This document shows positions 1 through 10,032 of a stretch of DNA of 64,000 bases, piece by piece. Origin of the DNA: Casuarina equisetifolia (taxonomy: Eukaryota; Streptophyta; Magnoliopsida; Fagales; Casuarinaceae); assembly GCA_028551475.1 (NCBI GenBank), contig CM052357.1, positions 20,254,451-20,318,450 of the forward strand, in the 5' to 3' direction. Within the stretch, counting starts at the first letter, position 1. Every line of letters begins with the position of its first letter. The position numbers and the translations under genes were made by a program. Under the pieces are notes generated by a model. The model worked only from the letters and a program-made list of their open reading frames with translations. It did no database searches and was not told the DNA's origin.

Positions 1-1590
1 TATATGTTTACCCAAAAGGGAAGGAGAACTTAGGCTATTATACTTTAAAGTGTGGAATTAGATTCTATTGGGGTAGTCACTCTAGAATCTCATTAACTAT
101 CCAAGTTCATCTTTATAGAGTAAATGTATTCATAATATTAAATGTAGGAAAACTTTAGCTAAACATCTTAACATTTAAGAAAATATGTCAAGGAGTTGGA
201 GAGCTTTTTTCAAGTTACAACAAATTCTCACATTCATACTCTCCAAACCTCGTGTCAAGTTAATGTTGAGATTGAATGGTATAACTTGATATGGTCAAGT
301 GGAATCAACAAACATAACTTCATTGGATGGTTCATATATGGGAATAGACTTCTTATAATAGAAATGTTATCTTGATGGCTTTTTTCAATTAACTTGTATT
401 GTAATTTTTGTGAGTCTAAATTTGAAAGAGGTCGCACTTGTTTTTTTAGTGTATTTAGACTAGACAAATTTGGCAAAGTATTCTTACACAATAAAGCTTT
501 CATAGGCTATTTTAGGATATGCCTATTAGCCTTTGTATTTTTCTTATTCTTAAACAAATAAACTTACATATTCATCTGAAAAAAAAAACTTAGGTTTTAC
601 AATGTATGTATCCTTATGAATTCTTACATAACGGAATTGAAGAAGATTTCATAATAGAATAGGTGACATTCCAATCTTGTTGGCTAAAGTAAGGAAAATT
701 GTATGAAAGAGAACTTCCCTACTTCACAATATCAAACACTTACAGGGAAATGTCATTTTGAGTAAGATCTAGAGACTTCTAACCTCTATTTTCTCTTACT
801 CTTAGTTTTTCAGAAATTTTTGTAATACTAGGGTATTGCCCCTATGCTTTTATATATTACATTTTATTAATGTAACTTACATTTCAATCAAATATATATA
901 CATATATATATATATTACAGTTGTAATTTCTCTCATGTAATTATTCCCATGACCAAGAATATATTTTTTATACTTCATTTGTACCTCTAATACTAATATC
1001 TAGACTCTAGAAGGAGTTCATCACGTATATTAGACTTGTTACCACTCAAAAAATTTGTAGACAAATTTTTTTGTTCTACAAGTAGAAATGCATGCCAATT
1101 TCATATTAATAGGCCTTTAAAACTAAGATAGGATATAGGAAATTTGGCTTAGGGTGGTTGGATTAAACACAAGAAATTGTACAACAAATGATCAAGTAAA
1201 TCTTGTTCATTTTACACAATCAAACTAATACAACTTAAGGGAGAAACTTGAATCCTCATATGTTAGCATGAAAAGCAAAAACAAACCTTAACATAAAACA
1301 TATACAAAGAAGAAGATAGGGACCAAAAGATAGTACAAGCGAGCCAGCCATCTCCATATGCATTAGCAAGTTAGTCATTTAAATAGGTTACATGACAATG
1401 CTATAAGATAGTTAAACAAGTCATAGGTAATTGCCACCTCATATCCAAACAAGAGCATTTATCATTTACATGTTGCCTTGTCCATTGGAAAAAAAAAAAA
1501 AAATTTGGTTGAGGGTAAGGAAAGTGTTAAAGGTTAGTACCATTGGAAATGTAAGAATGTGCCATTCAACTAATAAGTGATTAGGTTTCC
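1..1590. other. AT-rich intergenic DNA, no gene recognised
   Basis: No reading frame here matches a family I recognise, and both strands are broken by frequent stops. A short TA-rich simple repeat lies at about 889-917. The tail (from about 1593) runs into a sequence resembling a copia LTR end, so part of this stretch may be an old LTR or older repeat debris. Confidence 0.5.
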
Positions 1591-1592
1591 CC

Positions 1593-3841
1593 CCTAATGT
1601 CTTAAGTTTTTAGAATGGGCCTTCATACTCTAATATAGTATCAAAACTTCTAATGCATATTGTTCTTTATGGCTTAGTCCAACTTTGGGTTCATATGCCA
1701 CACTACCTTGAGTCTTGAAATGCATCTAATTTAGAGGTCAACAAAAGGGTTCATGTGGGGCAAAAGTGTTGGTTCAAGGACTCGATTTAAGTAGAAAAAG
1801 ATGGTTTGAGCTTTTAAGAGCATACCTAAGAATGGAAGTACGAGGCCAAGACACACATAAATTAAGCCATTAAGGAACTTTCAAAGAAGAAAATGGAAGA
1901 AATAGTGAAAATCAAACTCAATAAGATTTTTCTTTATTCACCTCTCCCTTACTTATTGTCAGCTTATTGGCAAAGGGTGGTTGGCTTGGATTGTGAGGCT
2001 ATGGAGGTAAGCCTCATGGTTTAGGAGCAACCCACAAAGATCTTCATAGGTTAATGTTGCTGCTCAAGTATGTACGAGAGATGGTAATGGCGAAGGGTGT
2101 AATTGGGTTCCTTAGTCCTCAACAAACTTGTGTTAAATATTCATTATTAAACATAGTTTCTCTATTAAGTTAAAGTTAATCCACGAGTGCATTAAGTTCC
2201 TATATAAAATCAAATATACAAGAATAACCTTTTTTCATTGATTGGAAGCGTAAGTGTAAGGCAAAGGCATGGGTTTTGCCATAGGTGTGAAATTTACTAG
2301 AAAGAGCATTCCAAATTTCAGTAAAGGGTTTGGTATTTGGCAATAGTAGTAACAATGTTGTTGTTTCTTGTGTTTAGGATCTAGCCTCACGCTATTTGAT
2401 CCTAAACAATCCAATTTTGATATGCTAGATTAGTGTTACACACTATGGTCTTATCTTTAGCAATATCTATAATAAACTCAAGTGGACATGAATATGAACC
2501 ATCAAGAATACTCAAAAGGCCAAAAGCATGCATATATGGCTCAATTCAAAGCAGCCTCGATAATAAGGAAAGTAGGTTTCTTAGGCATAGGAAAAGGTAG
2601 GGCATGAATGGCAACATATATGTGATTAACATAGGAGGCCATTTTAATGGTAGGATAAAACAAACAAGGGGCTTATGCCATTGGTCAATGATACCAAGCT
2701 GATGTGGTATTACTCAATGCAATCTCAAGATGAATGTTTAAATGTTTTACTAAATTTCAATTATTTGTTGAAAATCAACTACATCACAAAATAAAATGCA
2801 TTCAATGTGATTGTGTTAGAGAATTTATTTTCTATTTCTTTAACAATACATTTTCTGACAAAGGAATATCTCATTGAATATCTAGCTTATATGCACCATA
2901 TTAGAATGGATCTACTGAGTGCAAATATAGACATATTACTAAATTTGGGCTTTTGTTACTAAATAATGCTTATGTCTCATTAAATATTGGGATTATGCAT
3001 TTGAAATAGAAATCCATATCATAAATAGGTTATTATGCCCAATAATATAGAATAAAATGCAATGGAAATGACTATTCAATGCCCTACCTATGATTCCCAT
3101 CTTAAGATTTGTGAATGCCTTATTTACCTTTATTTTCATCCATATTCAAAACATAAACTAGAAAAACATTTCACATCATGTGTCTTTCTTGGATATCCCA
3201 TGGGATATAAATGTTATTGATATCTTTGTCCAATAATCGACAAAATTTGTATTATTTCCAATGCCCCCAACTATGGTTCATTGGACCTTGGTCAAATGTA
3301 TCTTGTAGTTTCTAGCTAACACTCCTTGTTATGGCATTTAATTTACCAAAATTCCAACCTATTTCCTTAACACTTACTCTAATGTAGGATAGGTTGGTGA
3401 TTGTGATGACTATTACTCAATAGGTGGTTATTGCAATTTCCTTAGTCCTAATATCATTTCTTAGAGCTATTACAAGTAGAAAACTATTGCTTGCTCAAGT
3501 ACTAAAACTACATTTAAAAGCCTTACAAATACTGCTACTTAACTTATATGAATTGAAGCACAACTTTAAGACCTCCATGCTCAACTCCAAAATCACCAAA
3601 ACTTTGATGTAACAACTTATCAACTCGCTATATGTCCATCAATCTAATGTTTCATGTCTACATAAAACATATCAGGAATGACTTCCATTTTCTTCAAGAA
3701 TGCATTAAGATGAAAAAAATTTCCATCCATTTTATTTCCTCTGTGGATAAGTTGATAGTCTCACAAAAGGCCTATCCACACATTTCAAGCTATTACAAGG
3801 CAAGTTGACTATTTGCACCGACCAATTAGCTTGTGGGGGGA
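1593..3841 (+). mobile_element. Degenerate Ty1/copia retrotransposon relic D
   Basis: Broken plus-strand translations match parts of copia Pol. Around 3130-3260 the frame reads SCVFLGYPMGYK followed by a short tract, which resembles the integrase C-terminal region of copia elements. Around 3650-3830 a broken frame reads like the RNase H end (HIKHI, then DFHF, then a KAYPHISSYYKA-like stretch). A G-run at 3835-3841 looks like a polypurine tract and is followed directly by TGTTAAGA, a typical LTR start. At about 1635-1650 there is a degenerate match to the tRNA-Met primer site just after an LTR-like end. Stops and frameshifts are frequent, so the element is dead. The 5' limit is uncertain. Confidence 0.65.
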
Positions 3842-3960
3842 TGTTAAGATCAAATTCTTGATATTCTTGCTATGACAGCCTTACAAACAAAGTTGAACCT
3901 ACTAATTTTGCCTTAAGCTAATATGTCAAACCTTTTAAGAATAATGTCTCACCATTAACT
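3842..3960 (+). repeat. Probable start of copia relic D 3' LTR
   Basis: TGTTAAGATC begins immediately after a G-rich polypurine-like tract, as expected for the first bases of a copia LTR. I could not find the LTR end or a matching 5' copy with confidence. The LTR may be truncated by the LINE-like sequence that follows. Confidence 0.35.
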
Positions 3961-4900
3961 ACTAAATCAATAGGAATTGTAATCAATCATTCTCATGCCT
4001 AAATTAAAGGAACCCTAGAACTTTCCTTTGGGCAGGTAAATCTAATGGATGATGTGTAGTGAAAGTTGCGTGGAAAGAAGTTTGTTGGCCTAAAATTTCT
4101 AGAGGACTAGGTTTGATAGACATTCATACTTGGAATAAAGTGGCAATTGCAAAACTTTTATGGTATCTTGTACACCCCAACTCAAACTTTTTATAGGTTA
4201 AATGGATTATAATAGAAAATTTGAAGGAAATGAATGTATTAGAAGTTGAGATGAAAGGATCACTAGCTTGGAGTTTTAGGAATATTTTACAAGTAAGAAG
4301 TGAACTCACACAACTAGTAACAGACTCAGAATATAATATTGCCAAAAGTTATGTAGCACTAAGAGAGATAACAAAGAAGATATTGAATGGGCAACACTTG
4401 TATGGAAAGAAGGAATACCAAAGCATAATTTTATCTGTTGGATCACTTTGAAAGACAAACTATCCACAATAGATAAGGTGGCTAAATGGAATAGTTCAGT
4501 GGATCTACAATTTTTAAGTATAGGTTCACAAACTACATCTGGAAGGCTTTGTTAGGCATGAATGGATTAACTTAAAGGATTGAACACTAGAGAGCTTAAA
4601 TATGTTGAATGATCAAAACTGTTAAGAGGAAGAGCTTTGCAGCAACTTTGCTTAGTATATCTTTCAAGGCCGTATTGTATCACATTTAGAGAGAAATGAA
4701 TAGAAGAAGATTCAGTGATACAAGTCTAGATAACTCAACCATTATTGCAAAAATCAAAAAGGATGTAAGAGGAAAGATTTCATCTACCAGAGGAGTCAAG
4801 CTTACAAATTGTAACAAATTTTTACAATAGCTTTGGAATTTGCCAAGTGCAATGTTTGAGCTTAGATGATGATATTTTGTAACCGAACAATCTTGTAAAT
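3960..4900 (+). mobile_element. 3' end of a dead L1-type LINE
   Basis: The plus strand at 4070-4200 translates to a run resembling the post-reverse-transcriptase region of plant LINEs: KEVCWPKISRGLGLIDI, then TWNKVAIAKLLWYL. In live elements this is followed by a zinc-binding zf-RVT region. Further on, around 4670-4790, a broken frame reads YHI, stop, REMNRRRFSD, which resembles the YHIWRERNRRRF-type C-terminus of the same family. Several frameshifts and stops separate the pieces. Only the 3' third of ORF2 is present; 5' truncation is usual for LINEs. No clear poly-A tail was found. Confidence 0.65.
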
Positions 4901-5461
4901 ATTTTTAGGGTGATATATAATTTGACTTTTCACCAAAAAATAAAAAGAACCCAAAAGGAAGTTCTATTCAAAATTCAAATTTTGAATCATAATATTTTCC
5001 TGATCTCTCCAAACTTGGATGACTTTAAATTTATATTTTCAAATATTTTCTTAAATTGTAATTTTCAACTATCATTTATTTCATTATTTTCTTTCCTTGG
5101 TTAAAGATTTTCTACATCATTATAAATAAGATCTATTCTTGTGCATACAATTTATCGAATCCTAAACATATTTTCTCATATTGGCTTAGCCTTTGCATTC
5201 CATGTTACGTCTAACTTTCTTTCAAATTAATGTGTTACCACACATACTATGTTACACAAATTACAAATACCGTAACATCAAATACATCAACATAACAAGA
5301 TTCTAATACATCACCTACTACAGCCATTATAACATGACAACTTTTTACTCATCACATGACTACATGTCTATGAAGAGGTACCATTCCATGTCTCAATGAA
5401 TTGCCAAAACTAGTGTTATGATTGGCTTGTAGTCAATAATAATGCTTAGCATTCTGAGAAC
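4901..5461. other. Intergenic, nothing recognised
   Basis: AT-rich sequence with no recognisable coding family, RNA gene or repeat on either strand. Confidence 0.5.
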
Positions 5462-5985
5462 ACTACAATCTAAAGGTGGTGCCATTTGCCTCTAGAACTC
5501 AACTTGGCCCAGAAGCTCTCAAAACAACTCTACCATTCCATCAATCACTCTCCTAATGAGATCCCTTGTCAAGTTATGGATTTCAGCACATGCTACTCCT
5601 CTAAATAGCCGATTAAAATTTAGTCTCAAATTGTTCAATGAAGCAAATATATCCAACAACTTTAAAAGCTTATTGGGATCCTTCCTACTCTTTATAATAA
5701 TCATACCAAAATGAAAAAAAAAATGCAAGAATACCAACTTGGGCAGCTATCTTTGCAAAGTAACTTATCCATATGTTCAATCCCTTCCTCTTAGAAACAT
5801 CAATATAAAGCTTATATTCTACCTCAAACAAATGATTCACTACAAACTCCGAATGCTTAGCCCAATGTGCTATATAGCCCTCTATGCTTTGCATATCATT
5901 GGACTCAAACACTGAGATATAAAGGTAACCCAAATCAAGCTTGTAAGCTTGCTCTAACATTTGAGCTACGAACTTGAACATAAAT
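5462..5985 (-). pseudogene. EXO70 exocyst subunit pseudogene, middle part
   Basis: The minus strand encodes, in two overlapping frames (about 5981-5685 and 5737-5519), a stretch matching the central part of plant EXO70 proteins, which tether secretory vesicles at the plasma membrane as part of the exocyst. Recognisable runs include EVEYKLYIDV, YFAKIAAQVGILAF, KLLKLLDIFASLNNLRLNF and AEIHNLTRDLIRRVIDG. A frame change occurs near 5700, and after MVELF the frame meets a TGA where family members carry TGG (5' of an ELLGQVEF stretch). No start, no N-terminus and no C-terminal end are present here. The N-terminal part of the same family lies just to the right on the opposite strand (6076-6580). Confidence 0.75.
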
Positions 5986-6075
5986 CAATATGCACTTCTC
6001 AAGTCTATTATTGGCAACTAATCTTCAAAGAATCACCTGCAACTTCTGCATAACAATAACTAGTAAAAGTGAAGG

Positions 6076-6580
6076 TGCAATGCAAGCTTACACCCCAAGT
6101 GAGGATGACGATGATATTGGCAATGGCATACTATTTTCAGTCAAAAAATGTTGGAAATCATCTTCTCTAGGGTTATTGTCCGACCCATTTGTGTGGGCAA
6201 GGATGCACTTGTCATGGTTAGGGGCCATATTAACCATGTTGTGAGCTCTATTGCTATGGTGCTTAACGGTTTTGATGCCGCTCATGGACTTGAAAATTCA
6301 CTACTATTGGACTCCGGGACTAATCTACCCGGTTACTTGTCAGTTTTGAAATGCTTGGAGAAGGCATTAAAGTTTTTAGAGGACAATTGTGGATTGGCAA
6401 TTCAATGGTTGTAGGATATTGTGGAGTACTTAGAAAATAACCCCATGGGTGATGATCGGTAGCTTTCAAATTTGAAGAGTTCCTTGCAGGATCTTAGGGA
6501 ATTGCAAAATGATGAGAAGAAGGTGCTTCTAGATGGTGTCCCACAATGGAAGCATGAAGATGGACCATTGAGTTTATAAA
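6076..6580 (+). pseudogene. EXO70 exocyst subunit pseudogene, N-terminal part
   Basis: On the plus strand, about 6205-6575 translates to a region matching the N-terminus of plant EXO70: FDAAHGLENSLLLDSG, NLPGYLSVLKCLEKALKFL, DNCGLAIQWL, then after a stop DIVEYLENN and SNLKSSLQDLRELQNDEKK. The TAG after AIQWL and another TAG in the following segment show it is not translatable. The upstream acidic stretch SEDDDDIGNG may belong to the same copy. Because the middle part of EXO70 lies next door on the minus strand, the locus is probably one inactive gene copy rearranged by an inversion, or two separate fragments. Confidence 0.75.
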
Positions 6581-6596
6581 TAATGAAATTTTTCTA

Positions 6597-6650
6597 CCTA
6601 AGACCTTAAGGTTTTGGAATATGCCCTTACACTTTAATAGAGAGAAAAGA
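6597..6650 (+). repeat. LTR-end-like repeat
   Basis: This 50-base stretch resembles the sequence at about 1593-1645: both have CCTAA, then a CTTAAG-type motif, then a TTTxGAAT tract and a CTTTAATA/CTCTAATA tract. It looks like the end of an LTR beside a primer-binding region. No internal element sequence follows, so it may be a solo LTR remnant. Confidence 0.3.
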
Positions 6651-9403
6651 AAAAATAGATGCTCTTCACAAGATGGAGAGTAGAATGGTCAATTTATATG
6701 GCACGAGCTTCATGGTTTAGTTTGAAGGCATTTCACTCTACAAATAGACTACGTTTGAACAAAGATCCCAATTAAAATGGACTACATGAGTCATATTTAG
6801 GAAGTAACATTTCCTATATTACATTCACAATGATAGAACTTCTATTTATTACCATGCTAGACGAAAGGAGAACATGTGCATGATTACAGAAGGATGAATT
6901 CACATTTCTTTGTTAGCAGTCATCGAGGTGAGAAACTGGAAATTGTAAGCTCATTTACAGAAGGATTTTCTGTAGGAAACTGGTCGTTCCGAACAACTCT
7001 AGTGGCAACAAATGCAGGTTGTTTTGGTTGAGGGAGACATGCTGATTCATTTCCCAACTGAGCTAAGACGGACGACATTGTAAGCCTATCTGCTGGATCC
7101 TCTTGCACACACAATAGCCCGATATGCATGCATTTTAAAACTTCTGAAGTCAAACCAGTCTTCATCAACGAAGGGTCTATGAATTCCAATTCTTTTCCTT
7201 CATTCCATAGTCTCCATGCCTATCAATACACGTTCAAAGTAAACATATTGTAATCATTCAACAAGAAATTGTACATTTTCAACTAAAATATACTTAATTC
7301 AAGCCAGGAAAAAAAAGAAAAAGAAAAAGGAAACATACAGATGCTAAGAGTGTTTGACCATGATTCGTGAGGTAGAAGCCGCTACTTTTTCTTCCACTAA
7401 TAATCTCAAGCAATATGACCCCAAAGCTGAAAACATCAGATTTTGCAGAAAATAACCCCTCCATTGCATATTCCGGAGCCATGTATCCACTGTTTTGTAG
7501 CATAGCATCATTGTATTTTTCATCTAAAAACAAATTGATTCAAAAAAGAAAACATGTAAACTTACTATGTTCCAACAATTCTTCGAGTTTTAGCTGAATA
7601 TTGGTCTTCACCAAATATTCTTGCCATACCAAAATCTGATATTTTGGCTTCCATTTCATCATTCAATAATATGTTGTTGGGCTTTAGATCCCGATGAATG
7701 ATTTTAAGGCATGAGTCTTCATGAAGATAGAGAAGTCCTCTAGCAATACCAATAATAATATTATAGCGGGTATTCCAGTGGAGTTGAGTGCGTTTCTCTA
7801 AATCTGAAATGCAGTGCAAGAAGAAAGTTAACGTGTGACTTCAGATTTGAAGGTCATCATGTAATGCCTAAGTAGTTATGGATATAATAAAGTTAGAATG
7901 CAAAGGGGTTCAAGGATCAAACCAAAGATAAAGAAGTCAAGGCTTCTATTGCGCATGAATTCGTAGACGAGCAGCTTTTCCCCTCCCTCTATGCCACAAC
8001 CCAAGAGTTTCACGAGGTTTCTGTGTCGAAGTTTTGCTATAAGTATGACCTCGTTTTTAAACTCTTCTAAGCCTTGCCATGACTTCCTTGACAGCCTCTT
8101 GACAGCTACTTCCTTACCATCTGGTAGCACACCCTGGGAAGAACATTCGGAATCAACCGACAAGTTCAGGCGCAAATAAAGGACTTCAAAGAAAATAGAA
8201 AAGTTGCTATGACCTTGAACATTGCTCCAAACCCGCCTTGTCCGAGCTTATTTGAATCTGAAAAGTCATCAGTAGCTGCCAATATTGTGGATAGATCCAT
8301 GAACGGCAGTTCTTCAGAACTCACCAATTTACCATCTTGCGAGAGGGCTACTCCGGGGGTGGGTGTCAACTCATGTGAAAGTGCGTTCCGGCTTCTCCCA
8401 TCATCTGCATTATTTATGGATATGACACCTGGTTGCTGGTAATTCTAAAACAAACTTGTCGTAGTTAGGCATTTAGATAATTTCACCTCCATGTGCTTTC
8501 TTCTTCCGCCTATGGTAAACTGCACATGACCCAATGAGAATCCCCAGAACTGATATTGATATACATGCAACCATCACAAACATCCATATCTTCCATTTGG
8601 TCCCTGTTTTTTGATAAAGAAACTGTGTCAATTTCAATCGAACAAAACTCTCTCTGACGTATACAATTTTCAGCGCTCTAGTAACTCTCTCTGAGGTATA
8701 AAATCAAGTTTATGCCGTTTCAGAAATAAATCTTGGTCAATTTAAGTTGATCTGACAAACTTATTACTTTTGCTCTGTCAGGTGACGGCCATGCCTGCGA
8801 CATGACCGAGCATGGACCTATCTTGGCGATTTCTACGGTACCTGTCCAGCTATGATTGTGTGAGGGTTGGAGAAGGCCTACCCGCAAAAATATGGACTGT
8901 TCTATGTCCTCCCTCATCCATTTTTCTTGCGTTTGAAGTATAGTGCAGCATTATAATGCATTGACAGAAAACCAATTAAAAATTCTTACATCCTTACCTT
9001 TGGAACTTGGGTAGGTTAAGAAGAAACTTGAGGCGTTGTAGAATTGGTGCAGCTCAAACCTCATATTACAATTCCTACTAACGATTGTTCCGCCTTTGCG
9101 TGATGAGCAGCATGTACGAAGATCTCCCAAGGCAGACACAAGACACCGATCACAGGAATCTCCAGAGATGTCCCTTGTACATTGTACAAGGCCATAAATT
9201 GTGTTCTTCCCAGAAAATTGAATTTCCCCCGTGGCAAACATGCGTTTAGAAGGATGAGACGCTGCCTCACCTGAGATGTTATTCATCAAGTACAATAATA
9301 CCTTGTCAATTGGAACTAGACTGGACAGATTCTTCTCCAGATTATTCTGCTCTGGATACTTTCCGGTATAAACATTCATGGAAAAGAACATCTGGATGGA
9401 GTA

Positions 9404-9406
9404 TCA
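9404..9406 (-). other. In-frame stop codon in CRK1 first DUF26
   Basis: The minus strand reads CAAGTT TGA TACTCC (Q V stop Y S) where CRKs usually have the CQVRYS-type ending of the first DUF26 domain. CGA to TGA by one C-to-T change at a CpG would explain it; that ancestry is inferred. The frame is open on both sides of the codon. Confidence 0.85.
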
Positions 9407-9497
9407 AACTTGACAGAGTTCAAACCAAATCATTGCGTCTTCACTTCTGCACTGCTTTAAGAGTTCCTGGCTGGCACTTTTTATGCAATCCTTGCAA

Positions 9498-9502
9498 ACT
9501 GT
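9498..9502. repeat. Target-site duplication, left copy (ACTGT)
   Basis: ACTGT lies directly before the LTR terminus TGTCGCAG and is repeated at 15196-15200 directly after CTGCGACA. A 5-bp duplication is the usual footprint of LTR-retrotransposon integration. Confidence 0.9.
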
Positions 9503-10018
9503 TGTCGCAGTCTAAATCCGACTCCTTATAAATCTGGTTCCTAAATTGCAAGGGACGATCTAGGCTCCTGTCGGGTTTAGAATTCCTTTTCTTTCTACCA
9601 ATCTTCACAGCGCACCACACAACAACACCACAACACTATCCAAACCTTCACAGCACACAACGCAACAACACTATCACAATACGGATCTAAGTAAGAGTTT
9701 AAGTGAACTCACCCGCATCAAGTGGACACGGCACACCTGCATCCAAGGGAGACAGCACCTCTGCATCGACAAGGGACACAGCACCGGCGGCTAAACGGCC
9801 AATTTTCATAAACAATAAGCTAGGGTCCTTGGGCGTCGCCCCCCCCCCCCCGCTCTTTTACAAGGTTTTCAGCTTAATTACAATACTGCCATTACTAAAA
9901 CAAAAAGCCTCCACACAAGGCTATCCGACCCAATAACAAATAGCCCACTTGAGCCCACAGTTCACACATTAAACAAAAATAATAACAACAAAAGATCCTT
10001 ACTTTCTTGCCTGCGACA
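9503..10018 (-). repeat. 3' LTR of the Ty3/gypsy element (516 bp)
   Basis: The LTR is bounded by the inverted termini TGTCGCAG and CTGCGACA. It matches the other LTR (14692-15195) almost base for base. Differences are a 26-bp segment at 9565-9590 that replaces 11 bp in the other copy, a shorter poly-C run (9839-9851), and about three substitutions. Because the element lies on the minus strand, this left copy is the 3' LTR. Confidence 0.93.
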
Positions 10019-10032
10019 ACTCCCTCCCCCTC
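10019..10032 (-). other. Polypurine tract
   Basis: On the minus strand GAGGGGGAGGGAGT lies directly before the 3' LTR terminus TGTCGCAG. This is the expected primer for plus-strand DNA synthesis. It overlaps the very end of the gag-pol frame. Confidence 0.85.

Noticed and set aside
255..503. Minus-strand 82-codon frame near the left end
   Set aside because: No family match, and the plus strand looks equally open. Treated as chance.
8435..8442. TTTTAG acceptor site just before CRK1 exon 3
   Set aside because: Using it puts exon 3 out of frame with a stop. The next AG (exon 3 starting at 8428) keeps the frame, so the gene is not counted as frameshifted here.
9703..9936. Open frames inside both LTRs (MNSPASSGHGTPASKG on the plus strand, also at 14877-15113)
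   Set aside because: Both lie in the LTRs, opposite to the element's own direction, and start at GTG rather than ATG. Duplicated only because the LTR is duplicated.
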